A DNA stretch of 64,000 nucleotides from Uloborus plumipes (Eukaryota; Arthropoda; Arachnida; Araneae; Uloboridae). The notes beneath the pieces are model-generated. The model did no database searches. It worked only from the letters and a program-made list of their open reading frames with translations, and had not been told where the DNA came from. Made by a program: the position numbers and the translations under genes. Within the stretch, counting starts at the first letter, position 1. Every line of letters begins with the position of its first letter. Below are positions 1 through 10,826 of this stretch, piece after piece. The stretch lies in the NCBI GenBank assembly GCA_038373865.1, contig JAXGGA010002238.1, positions 1-64,000 on the forward strand, given 5' to 3'.

Positions 1-449
1 GCTTTTCCTGCGATGAATAGCTTGCTGAACTTCCCGGTGAAGTGACCAACAGTAATCCCCCATCATGTTGTAGCATGTGTTTCAGCAGTGCTGCCAACAT
101 CATCTTTGTTCATTAGACCTATTTTTTCATGTTATCTTAACTATGAAAAAGCTGTTAAATTCTAAAAATGTTTCTTTATTTCATGAATGTAACTATAAAA
201 TGTGAATAAATGGTGGGTGATACAACTTTTTAAGCATCATATTTGGATTCAGCAACCTAAACAACATAAGAATAAGGTATTTTCATTAAAAAAGTTTTTT
301 CATCGTTGGCCTGTGTTATCGCAAAATTTAATAAAAGTATCAAATCCTTTGTTGCAACTTAAAAAGCGAAAAAACTCTTTCTTAGGTCTAAAATTGAACT
401 ATCAAAGTTATCTTTAAAAAATAGCGAAAAAGCTCGAAAACGTCCTCAC
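1..449. other. AT-rich DNA, no gene recognised
   Basis: Low-complexity AT-rich sequence. Short open frames are present but have no codon signature, motif or splice context that I would trust. No repeat termini recognised. Confidence 0.4.
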
Positions 450-561
450 AAACAGCACATTCAGCTGTCAGATCAGCACGTGGTCGGCACTGATCGGTAC
501 AAACAAGGCCTGCAGGGTTGCCGTTCTGCAAAAGGTTCCGACAAGTTGTTGAAGAAGACAT
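450..561 (-). CDS. Candidate small cysteine-rich exon (unknown gene)
   Basis: On the minus strand an ATG at 561-559 opens a frame of about 37 codons before a possible GTGAGG splice donor at 449-444. The frame stays open beyond that. The predicted peptide begins MSSSTTCRNLL and has several cysteines (TC, VCTDQC, ECAVC). The segment is clearly richer in G+C than its AT-rich surroundings, which in a genome like this is a weak exon signal. I do not recognise the protein. No partner exon, promoter or polyA site could be linked to it, so it may be chance or an old TE remnant. The donor assignment is inference; another reading is an unspliced ORF running to the stop near 388. Confidence 0.2.
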
Positions 562-2077
562 TTTGAGAATCGTGACACAGTTCCGCGGACAATGACTACG
601 TTGAGTTGAGCTGACTTTGACAAGTGTCAAACTCTAATTTGAAATCACAACTCCGGAATTGCCGCTAAACAGGTTTTTGCAGTATTCTTCTGGGAAGGAT
701 CAGTCGCTAGTTTTTCCTATAGCTAATGAAATGGGGACATTTTTAATAAAGAGTTCCACCAAGTTTAAATATTTTGGACCTCATATTCCATTAGTATGAT
801 GAGTTGAAATATTTGCTAAAAAAAGAATGTCAGACTGAAATGAGCTACCGCCGTACATTAAAAACTAGTTCACTTCTGAAATTTTTTTCTCAAGAAAGTT
901 CTCTTAACAGTTAAAAAAAAAAAAGAATTTTAGCGAGGGAGTTTATATGAGGGGAGCCGTGCCATAGAGGCTTTGACTCCTCCAATAATGAGTTAATGTG
1001 AATAAAATTGTAATATTTTCACCCTTAAATTTTGAATTTTCTCATAATATTTGACTTGGTACCTTCTTGAAATAAATTCCTACCTCCTTGAAATAAATCA
1101 GTTCCACACGATGCTATTTCTCATCTTTTAAAACTAAATAATCCACATAAATGCAGTGGTTGGAAAAACTACATTTCTTTTGTAGCGAACTGCAACTACA
1201 ACTGCTTTGTTACAAATGTACCCAGGTAGCACAAATAACCTTTAAACGTTTTATAAACGTTTTTAAGCGGTTGTTACAACGTCAATAACCATTTTACAAC
1301 TTTTAAACAAGAAGTTCTGTCAAGAACTAAACGAGCCTACTTTCCCGTACATCGACATCGGCATTCTCGCATTTGATCATTATTCTCTTGATTATCTGAA
1401 ACTGAAAATTATGTCAAACATACCTTTTTAGCACATAGAGCTGATTTCGAAAAGCAAAATATACCCCTCTCATCAGATGAAATAGACACGTAAAAAGTAA
1501 TTAACGAATAAATAAAGCTTTGTCGCACCTTTTAAAGAGTATAACTGTTATAGTTCCTCCGTAGAAAAAATCCTCCATCGTTTTCAAAAAAAAAATAATA
1601 ATAATAATAATAATATAAAAACATAAATAAATAAAAGTACAAAGAGCATCAAAACGTATTTTATCAAAGAAAGAAAAAAAAAAAAGAAAAAAAAACTCGT
1701 CCGTTAATAAAATGTCTCGAATTTCACTTTTAATCGGTTGCCAGTTGTTAAATATAAATAAAGAATAAAATGTTCTCGTGAATGCAAAATTTTTGTTACA
1801 AAAAAATCGTCTGCCAAAAAAAAATAATAATAAATAAAATAAAACAAATGAATAAAAAAAAAAATCGTCTGCACAGTCAGTCATTTTTTTTTTCTGAGCC
1901 TGCATTTTCGCCACGTTTGCGGAGTCGGAGTCGGAATCAAAGTCCTCACAGAAGATTACTCAGAAAAGTACTTTACAAACACTATTTATCAAAACCATTT
2001 TCTTACAAAGTTAGTTTGAAGAAAATCCGACTTTAAGTTCAGAATCAACATTCAACTTAAATTCCCCGTAGACGCTA
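562..2077. other. Unassigned AT-rich DNA with simple repeats
   Basis: No gene seen. There is an (AAT)n tract at about 1595-1615 and several A/T homopolymers between 1560 and 1890. The word GGAGTCGGAGTCGG near 1920 matches the terminal hexamer repeats of the hAT element at 53247-54722 and may be a relic of that family. Confidence 0.4.
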
Positions 2078-2089
2078 ATGTTAATTTTT

Positions 2090-2690
2090 TTTCTGAACGG
2101 TTCAATATTGAACGAAAAATGGTTCAAATCAAAAAGCGAAATATGGAAATGTATGGGAAAGCCTCTCCGAGATCTTTCAAACAAAAAAAAGTTTATTCCA
2201 TTCAGACGGTTCACTCAAAAGTTATTAGGTGGGGAAAGGTTGCTTGAACGGTTCAATGTTGAACGAAAAAATGCTCAAATGGAAAATTTAAATAGGGTAA
2301 TGAAGTATCCTTGCTGAGATGCTTCAAACAAAAAAAAATTTGTTTAAATCGGACTGTTCATTCAAAAGTTATTAGGGGTGACAGCTTGTTTGAACGGTTC
2401 AATGTTGAACGAAAATTGTTCAAATCGAAAATGTAGATACGGGAATGAAGTATCCTTGAAAAGATCTTGCGAACAAAAAAAAGTTTGTTCAAATCGGACT
2501 GTTCACTCAAAAGTTAGCATCGCGGGACCGGTTGTTTGAACGGTTCAAAGTTGAACCAAAAAGTGTTCAAATCGAAAAATCAAATATGGGAATGAGCTGT
2601 ACTCGCCGAGATCTTTCCAACAAAAAAAAGTTTGTCCAAATCGGAATGTTCATTCAAAAGTTATTAAGGGGGGGGGGGGACAGACAGACC
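2090..2690 (+). repeat. ~150-bp tandem repeat, four units
   Basis: The word GAACGGTTCAATGTTGAACG or a close variant recurs at about 2095, 2247, 2393 and 2538, with periods of 152, 146 and 145. Flanking words such as CAAAAAAAAGTTTGTTCAAATCGGA repeat with it in shortened form. The core GAACGGTTCAA-TGTTGAAC is itself a partial inverted repeat. The array ends in a G-run and a GACAGACAGACCGACCGAC tract, directly followed by the dispersed repeat at 2751, so the array may be the tail of the same element. Confidence 0.75.
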
Positions 2691-2750
2691 GACCGACGGA
2701 CCGACACACAAATTCCCCATCTCAATACCCTACTTTCAAATTTTTAATTT

Positions 2751-3110
2751 TTTAACCGACTTCGAAAAAGGAGGAGGTTCTCAATTCAAAGCGTATACTT
2801 TTTTTTTTTGTTTGTTCGCACATAACATCTGATCTACTAAACCGATTTGGACAATTTTTTTTTTAATCGATAGGAGATGGTGTAACTTAGGTACCATGTA
2901 CTCATATGACGATATTTGTTCACTAGAAAAAAAGATATGATCGAAAAACTAACATTTCATGTCATTTAAAACAATATCTGTTATCGTAAATCCTTACTTC
3001 AATGAGCGACCCGATTGTCAAGTTGTTATGCGCGTCAGGTTGAAGCTCCTGATGGAATAAGATCGAGTCCAGGTCTGCAAGGATTTTTTCGAATAGCTGC
3101 GTTTTGTTTT
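2751..3110 (+). repeat. Dispersed AACCGACTTC repeat, copy 1
   Basis: Starts TTTTTAACCGACTTCGAAAA and matches 7829-8190 in the same orientation over about 360 bp. Shared landmarks are GGAGGAGGTTCTCAATTC, GTTCGCACATAACATCTGAT, the CCGATTTGGAC word, and a tRNA-like 3' module ending CAGGTCTGCAAG. The superfamily is not assigned with confidence. Confidence 0.8.
3004..3080 (+). repeat. tRNA-like (Pol III A/B box) module, decayed copy
   Basis: Corresponds to 8084-8162. An A-box-like ATTGTCAAGTTG and a B-box-like GATCGAGTCC lie roughly 45 bp apart, as in tRNA-derived SINE heads. This copy is more diverged than the second one. A functional tRNA is unlikely because no acceptor stem closes. Confidence 0.45.
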
Positions 3111-3237
3111 TTTTTTTTAAATTATTTTAATGATTGTAATGTCCTTATGCAGGTACACCCTCCCATGGGAATGTGCCCCACATTTTTTTATGGTACAAAA
3201 TGACAGTTTTGGTCGGATCTTTGTTAAAATTGGCAAT

Positions 3238-6200
3238 TAGACCAGGCGCTGGAGGGGGTTGAGTATGCAAAATATGAGGACCGCAGTTTGACGATGGATT
3301 TTAGTTGAGGAAAGCTCATAGATTAACAATATGGATGTTGCCAAGCTGAATTCTGGTGCAGTTTTTTTCAATCCCCCTCCTAACGGTCACAAGGAAAATC
3401 GATGGAGTGTATACTAAAAAGTAAATTTATTGATAACTTTGGTCATAATTTTAGTTATTTCGAGTAGTGGAAGTGATGGTGGGTTGTTTTTAATTAAATA
3501 TTCCGGGTATATGTGTGAAAAATCGATAATTTGGGGAAAAATTCGCTATTTTTCTCAAACATTTACGCCTAATGCCTTCTAAGGTCACTTTTTCTTAAAA
3601 TTGTTATTAACGAAGTTGTAGAGCTTTCAATTTCCTTCAATTTGATATGCTACTTTGCTATATTTCATTAAACCAATCAAAAGTTATAGAGTTTCAAACA
3701 CGCACCTTCGTGCTAAAAATGGAGCACTTGCCATTCACAAAAATCAAACTGACGCAAAAGGATCGCGCGCTTCCTCTTTCCTCAATGAATTCGACAATAC
3801 TGATTAGCAATGAAGAAGTTGCTATGGATTACTGCAAGACAAATGATGTTACGCTTCAAAGGGGACCCCTCCTCTTAATTCTGGGGAGTTCCGTTCGTGA
3901 AATTGTGACTTTGTGGCACGGGCGAGGGAAAGAATGAAGAGAAGTTTGACGTCTAGCATTTTTTAATAAAAATTTTTAATAAAAATATGTTCATAAAAAG
4001 TAGCTTAAGAAAAGTACTTAATGAAAAAGGGAGAGGGGTGTCCAAAATGTTGAAAAACGTGTAACCTCATTTATGGACGGCCCTTTGCCGAGAAATCGGA
4101 AGAAAATTTGGAATTACGTATACGCAGTGCAAATTATTGGACAGAGGAAGTACAGGAAGTCAGCACTCTACATATAGTCCGGCGGCATAGCGAAAGAATT
4201 ATTCATTTTGAGGTAAAAGCAAAATTTTTTGTTAATTATGTTTTTGGGTCAATAAGGATCATTTTAAGCCACGGAGACATTCGCTAAGTTACTTGGATCA
4301 TATTTTACAGCCTCTCAAAGTTATTTTACGCGCGCATAGGACCAGTCCAGACATATTAGATATTAAATTCGCACATCATGTTGTAGTTCTAATTTTTTAA
4401 AATGTTGTTTGGGTCACCTTGGGTAGTGTAAATCTAAGTTTGCAGTTTTCTAAAACTTGTGCTCGCCGCGTAACTCGCGAAAAACTACGAAATTTTCCGA
4501 CTTTTTTCAGTTTTCCCCGAATAACTCCTAAACTATGCAACTTTTGAAAAAACATGTGGCAACCCATTTTAAAGAACACTAAATTTCGAAGAATTTAAGC
4601 TCACGTGGTGCTGTGTGAACCGAATAGTTTAGGAGATATTGTATTTCAAAAAGGATCATTTTTTGCGAAAAACGAAAAAAAAGACAACATGCTTTAATCA
4701 CATTTCGGACCAAATATCGACATAAATTCCTACTCTACAAGAAAAATTGTACATTCAGTTACAGTACATACAATTGGCTTTTATTTAAGGCAAAATTGAA
4801 GTTTTTAAGTTGAATAGTTCTTTTATAATCTCGAAACAACAAATATTTGTTTTTGCGAAAAACCTCGAAATTTTCCGACTTTTTCAGTGTTTCCTTTGTA
4901 ACTCTAACTTTATGCAACTTATGAAAATACATGTGGCTACCCATTTTAAAGAACACTAAATTTCGAAGAATTTAGGCTCACGTGGTGCTCTGTAAGACGA
5001 ATAGTTTAGGAAATATCGTACTTCAAAAATGTATCATTTATTGCGAAAAATGAAAAAAAAAACACACGCTTTAATCACATTTCGGACCAAATATCAACAG
5101 AAATTCCTACTCTACAAGTAAAAAATGGACATTGAGTTGTAGTACATTCAATTGGCTTTCATTTAAGGCAAAATTGAAGTCGGTAAGTTGGATAGTTCTT
5201 TTATAATCGCGAAACAACAAATATTTGTTTTTGCGAAAAACTGCTCAATTTTGCGACTTTTTTCAGTGTTTCCTTTGGTACTCTAACTTTATGCAACTTA
5301 TGAAAATACATGTGCATACCCATTTTAAAGAACACTAACTTTGCAACAGTTTAACTTCTAGTATCGCTCTGTAAGACGAATAGTGTCGGAAATATCATAC
5401 TTTGAAAATAGGTCATGTTTTGCGAAATTTAAAAAAAAAAATGCTTCAATCGTATTTAGAACCAGATATCAACAAAAATTCCTACTCTACAAGTGAAAAA
5501 TGGACGTTGAGTTACAGTAAACTTAATTGACTTTCATTTAAGGCAAAAAAATAAGTCTGTAAGATCAATAGTCCTTATATAATCGCGAAAAAAACAATCA
5601 TTTGCTCTTGCGAAAAACTGCAAAATTTTCCGAATTTTTTCGGTGTTTTCTTTATAACTCTTAAACTACGCAACTTTTGATGGTACATGTGCTTACCCAA
5701 TTTAAAAAACATTAAATTTGCAGCAATTTAAGCTCTAGTGACGCTCTTTAAGACTAATAGTATAGGAGTTATGAATTAAACACTGAAAGAAGTCGGAACA
5801 TTTAGCAGTTTTTAGCGAAAACAAAGTGACGACATTGAAAGTACTTTTGAACTTACAGACTTCTTAACTTTTCTGAAAACATACTTAAAATCAAAAATGT
5901 TTTAAATTATTAACAATCAGGTGGTTTTATTACAAAAGCAGGATTTGAACATTTTGAGGGTACCAAGTACACTGAAAAAAGTCGGAAAATTTCGAGGTTT
6001 TTCGCAAAAACAAATATTTGTTGTTTCGCGATTATAAAAGAACTTTTCAACTTACAAACTTAAATTTTGCCTTAAATGAAAGCCAATTTAATGTACTGTA
6101 ACTGATTGTACAATTTTTACTTGTAGAGATGTCGATATTTGGTCCGAAATGTGATTAAAGCATGTTTTTTTTTTTTTTCGTTTTTCGCAAAAAATGATCC

Positions 6201-7245
6201 TCTTTGAAATACGATATCTCCTAAACTATTCAACTCACAGAGCACCACGTGAGTTTAAATTCTTCGAAATTTAGTGTTCTTTAAAATGGGTAGCCACATG
6301 TTTTTTCAAAAGTTGCATAGTTTAGGAGTTATTCGGGGAAACCTGAAAAAAGTCGGAAAGTTTCGTAGTTTTTCGCGAGTTACGCGGCGAGCACAAGTTT
6401 TAGAAAACTGCAAACTTAGATTTACACTATACCCTAGGTGACCCAAACAACATATTAAAAAATTAGAACTACAACATGATGTGCGAATTTAATGTCTAAT
6501 ATGACTGAATTGTAAGTCCTATGCGCGCGTAAGATAACTTAGAGACGCTATAAAAAATGATCCAAGTAATTTAGCGAATGGCCTCCGTGCCTAAAAACGT
6601 TCAAAAAAGGTCCCAAAACAAGAATCTAAAAAAAAAAAAATGCTTTTACCTAGAAGTGCACAATTCGCCCAAAATTTGGCTTTATGCCGCTGTACTATGA
6701 GGAAAGAGGAAGCGCGCGATCCTTTTGCGTCAGTTTGATTTTTGTGAATGGCAAGTGCTCCATTTTTAGCACGAAGGTGCGTGTTTGAAACTCTATACCT
6801 TTTGATTGGTTTAATGAAATATAGCAAAGTAGCATATTAAATTGAAGGAAATAGAAAGCTCTACAACTTCGTGAATAACAATTTTAAGGAAAAGTGACCT
6901 TGGAAGACATTAGGCGCAAATATTTGAGAAAAACAGCAAATTTTTCCCAAAATTATCAATTTCTCACAACATATACCCGGAATATTTAATTAAAAACAAC
7001 CCACCATCACTTCCACTATTCGAAATAACTAAAATTATGGCCAAAGTCATCAATAAATTTACTTTTTAGTTTACACTCCATCGATTTTCCTTGTGACCGT
7101 TAGGAGGGGGATTGAAAAAAACTGCACCAGAATTCAGCTTGGCAACATCCATATTGTTAATCTATAAGCTTTCCTCAACTAAAATCCATCGTCAAAATGC
7201 GGTCCTCATATTTTGCATACTCAACCCCCTCCAGCGCCCGGTCTA
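3238..7245. mobile_element. 4.0-kb foldback element (long inverted repeats)
   Basis: The left end TAGACCAGGCGCTGGAGGGG is mirrored at the right end as CCCCTCCAGCGCCCGGTCTA. Homology in inverted orientation continues inward for well over a kilobase: 3238-~4890 against ~5975-7245. The left arm has about 390 bp extra (roughly 3786-4175). The centre (~4890-5975) holds further tandem units. A possible 3-bp TSD is AAT, and its assignment is uncertain. Short ORFs in each arm mirror each other but resemble no known protein, so no transposase is visible. Confidence 0.8.
4470..5990 (+). repeat. ~377-bp tandem units inside the foldback element
   Basis: The word GCGAAAAACT..AAATTTTCCGACTTTTT recurs at about 4478, 4855, 5234 and 5611 (spacing 377, 379, 377). 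Each is followed by ACTCTAACTTTATGCAACTT-like sequence and CCCATTTTAAAGAACACTAA. The right arm carries inverted partial units near 5790, 5987 and 6350. The array therefore crosses the centre of the palindrome. Confidence 0.75.
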
Positions 7246-7828
7246 AATGGGGTCCTTCGATGCTGTAGAATTTTCTTATGGACGTTTGCGCCATATTTGG
7301 GGGCTTTGAATCGATTGTGGCAATAAATGGTTTTTGATTTGCGGCACCTATATTATTTTTTCAAAAATTATATACACAATCAATTATATTATGTTAATTT
7401 TTGTACCTTTATAAAATTTGCATTTACGTCAAATTCAAGGTAAAATTAAAAGTCATAAATTCTGAAGATGATAAATATATGTTAAAAATTAAAGTAACTG
7501 TTTTTTGTGACTTTCATATTGGTTGTGACTAAAAAACATCATTACAAACAAATAAAATGTATCAAACACCATGAGTGTTGAGTTATTGGGAAAAATCTGC
7601 TGTGTAATGGGGTTTTTCTGCTCTGCGAGGGGGGGGGGGGGTATGAACGATCATTAAAGTGACACACATTTTTAAAAAATAAGATTTTGATTTGTGGTGT
7701 TTGAAAAAGCTAAAGAGTCCACTTTAGTTGAAAATTATTTTCCATGAAAAGCAAAAACTTGCACCAATTTTCCAAGTCTTACTCTAACTCCTTCTCCCAC
7801 AATTCAAATTACTTACTTTTACTTTCAA
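7246..7828. other. Unassigned AT-rich DNA
   Basis: No gene seen. Contains a G-run at about 7629-7641. Confidence 0.4.
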
Positions 7829-8190
7829 TTTTTAACCGACTTCAAAAAAGGAGGAGGTTCTCAATTCAAAGCGTATGTTTTTTTGTCTGTTTGTTCGCAC
7901 ATAACATCTGATCTACTGAACCGATTTGGACGATTTTTTTTTTTAAATCGATAGGAGATGGTTAACTTAGGTACCATGTATTCATATGACGATATTTGTT
8001 CGCTAGAAAAAAAGTTATAATCGGAAAACTAAAATTTCATGTTATTTAAAAACAATATGTACTATCGTAAATCCTTACTTCAATGAGCGACCCGATGGTC
8101 AAGTGGTTAAATGCGTCGGTTTGAAGTTCCTGATGGAATGAGATCGAGTCCAGGTCTGCAAGTTTTTTGAACAGCTGCATGGTTTTTTAA
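7829..8190 (+). repeat. Dispersed AACCGACTTC repeat, copy 2
   Basis: Direct repeat of 2751-3110 with the same order of landmarks, including the CTACTGAACCGATTTGGACG word at 7913 and the 3' tRNA-like module. The upstream 150-bp tandem array of copy 1 is absent here. Confidence 0.8.
8084..8162 (+). repeat. tRNA-derived module with A and B boxes
   Basis: The A box TGGTCAAGTGG (8096-8106) fits the TRGYNNARNGG consensus. The B box GATCGAGTCC (8142-8151) fits GGTTCGANTCC except near its 5' end. Spacing is typical of tRNA genes and tRNA-derived SINEs. Acceptor-stem pairing is not evident, so I read it as a SINE-type Pol III promoter inside the repeat, not a tRNA gene. Confidence 0.5.
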
Positions 8191-8244
8191 CTATATTTTG
8201 ATTATTTTAAGTGCATTTACACTAAAAAAAATGAAATAAAATAT

Positions 8245-8670
8245 GTTTGGAAAAAAAAAATAAAACCGACTTCAGTTGGAAATTGCTCTAAAAAGTAAAA
8301 AATAATTTTTTTCTTTGAACACCATCGAAACTATTTTTAAACATAAGTTTTGAAGTCGGCGCAAAAACAATGTATAGAATCATACGTAACTACAATTCAA
8401 CTATAAATATAAATTTTAATGGATTCATTTCATTGATTACCACACATTCGTGCAATGGTACAAAGATTCTGCTTTTAATTTTCAATGGTTTCTTAAGAAA
8501 AAATGTTGGAAAAATATGGTTAAATATCATTTTAACTATCGTTTTCGCGCCGACTTCAAAACTTATGTTTAAAAGTAGTTTCGATGGTGTTCAAAGAAAA
8601 ATTTTTTTTTTAATTTTAGAGCAATTTCCAACTGAAGTCGGTTCTATTTTTTTTTCCAAACATATTTCGA
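8245..8670. repeat. Short foldback repeat with GAAGTCGG ends
   Basis: The stretch from AACCGACTTCAGTTGGAAAT near 8265 to AACATAAGTTTTGAAGTCGG near 8360 is mirrored at about 8548-8650 (GCCGACTTCAAAACTTATG ... ATTTCCAACTGAAGTCGG). The arms are about 110-130 bp and separated by about 180 bp of unique AT-rich DNA. The AACCGACTTC word at the outer end is the same as the start of the adjacent 7829-8190 repeat, suggesting related termini. Confidence 0.75.
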
Positions 8671-9277
8671 TATTCAATTTACCTTTTTATTTTTTTAACT
8701 TGGCGATATTTTTTGGACTTGGCGATATTTTTTAGATGCATTAAGCTACTTTTAATACTTTTTTCGTCTTTCTTTTGTTTTTAATGGGAAAGTAGGCTAA
8801 AAACGAAGTGTGCTACTTGGGTAGTTAACTACAACTACAACTACTTTTTTAATATGGCGACTACAAACTACTTTTGAATTGTAGTAGCTACTTCGCTACT
8901 TTAAAAAAAATAATAATAATAAATAAAAAGCATACACCGTTTGAGGATTAACCGAAAAATTTCGAAAAGTGGTTTACATTAATAAATTAACTCATTTGAA
9001 TATGGAATAGAACCAAGAATTGTCTTTGAATTTATTTGTTACTTTTCCTTGCTGTTCCTTTGAAAAAAAATTTAAAAAATTTTTACGAATATTCGCCACA
9101 AGAGAGGATTCAAAAGCTGAAAGATTGAAAGAATTCAACCTTCATTTTTTTAAAAAAAAACTTCTTCCCAGGGAATATTTAGGAACATGAAAGTTATTTG
9201 AAGGAATATAAAAATTATGAAGCCAAATAAACCAATGACAGCAAACAGATAGAATGTATTCCGTCAGAACGATGTAT
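8671..9277. other. Unassigned AT-rich DNA
   Basis: No gene or repeat terminus recognised. The text around 8810-8910 resembles 1180-1210 (ACTACAACTACAACTACTTT words). Confidence 0.35.
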
Positions 9278-10826
9278 CTAAGATCCAGGGGCGGCTCCTC
9301 ATTATGGGCCAGGTGGGCCGGGCCCACCCAGAAAAATTGGAAGAAAAAAAATGCCGAATAAAATATAATCGTTTTGTATTTCAACCAACAAAAAAGAAAA
9401 AAACAAAACAAAACATAGGGCACAAAATATATTTTAAACCTTCAGCTCCCCCCCCCCCCCACATTGCTAATACAGCACAAAAAAGTTTTCAAACTCCATC
9501 AATTTTAGCGTTTCGCACCTAAGCGCTTCGCATTAGCACGGCTTTAAAAACGAATTCGTGGGCCAGATCAAAGCGGCCCTCGCCAAGCCCCCGATTTTAG
9601 CCAATCCCAATGGCTAATTAAGAAGAGCAGTGAGAGATGACACCCCATTGTAACAATCGACAAGTGGGCATTTTTTATCTGGCCCAAAATTTCCTTTTGT
9701 CCCTAACCGAAGCGGTGGAGAGGGAAGTGTCCCTCACTGGTTACAGAGGAGCAGGGAATGTCTGGCCCCTGTTGTTAGGGAGAAAACTTGCTTTTCATTC
9801 CGCTCTCCTGGTTTTTCTTTTATTGATTTTTATAACACGTCTTCTTCTTTTTTTAGTCTTTCTTTTTTAATTTTCAACACCTATTACTAACAGGCATAGA
9901 GATTGCCAGTTTCATTACCCCCCCTCACCTATTTGTAATACAATGCACGCATATTTTATTTATTAATTTGCGTTTGAAATTCTTTTTCTCAAAATTTTTG
10001 TATGAAGACTTTATTTTTGACTTGTAGTGCGTTTGCCATTTTCTTGGTATTAGTTTGAATTTAATCTCATTTGTCGCAGTGTTGTGTTAATATATTAAAA
10101 AGTCTGTAAGTATTGTATGAACTCTAGGAATTTGTCATCCTGCCGGGTGTGACATTATAAATGCTTGAAGAAGTGATAAGTATTCTTAAGCTCCAAATGC
10201 TACATTTATTTAGCCGAATCATGACTGCATTTATATCCAGGACTAACGAGAGGCTAACCCCCGCCCCCTAAAATATCAATGAAGTAGTCTGCTCCCCCCT
10301 CCCCCTCTTTGATGATCTTCCCTACAACTAATATTATCACACTCAAAGGGATTTTAATGTCCGAAAAAACACTTAGATGTTGAATAAAAAGTTTGCTACT
10401 GCGTATTTTTTCTTATATCTTATGACACGTAACATTAACCTTCTACTACAAATACACTAAAGCAGTAACCAGAAAAAACAAAACTTAAAACATTGAACGT
10501 TCATAAAAATATTGAGTGGATCAAAGTCTACTGTATATAAAAACTATATTCAGCTTAAAATGTATAAATGAATACATTTATTTTGTAAATTATTATTATT
10601 TTACAAATTGCTTCATAATTCAAGAAACACGTGGACATAAAATTTCGCAACATTTAAAAACTATATTTTGCAATATATTTTCCTGAAGGTTTATAATATA
10701 TGAAATATTAAATATTGTTTAAAAGCAATCTAGTTAAATAAATATATCAAAGTTTAATAACGGTACCTAATGGTTGGAAAAAACTAGGCGTTCTGCAAGA
10801 TTTTTTATTTCTAACATATGAGCATA

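Noticed and set aside
1501..1914. 137-codon minus-strand ORF
   Set aside because: It runs through A/T homopolymers and an AAT microsatellite; the peptide is Phe/Ile/Tyr low complexity with no domain.
3647..3937. 96-codon ORF in the left foldback arm
   Set aside because: The mirrored arm breaks the frame and the peptide matches nothing known; no sign of selection.
8084..8162. A genuine tRNA gene
   Set aside because: A and B boxes are visible but no closed acceptor stem or clear anticodon arm; present in two repeat copies, so read as a repeat-borne promoter.
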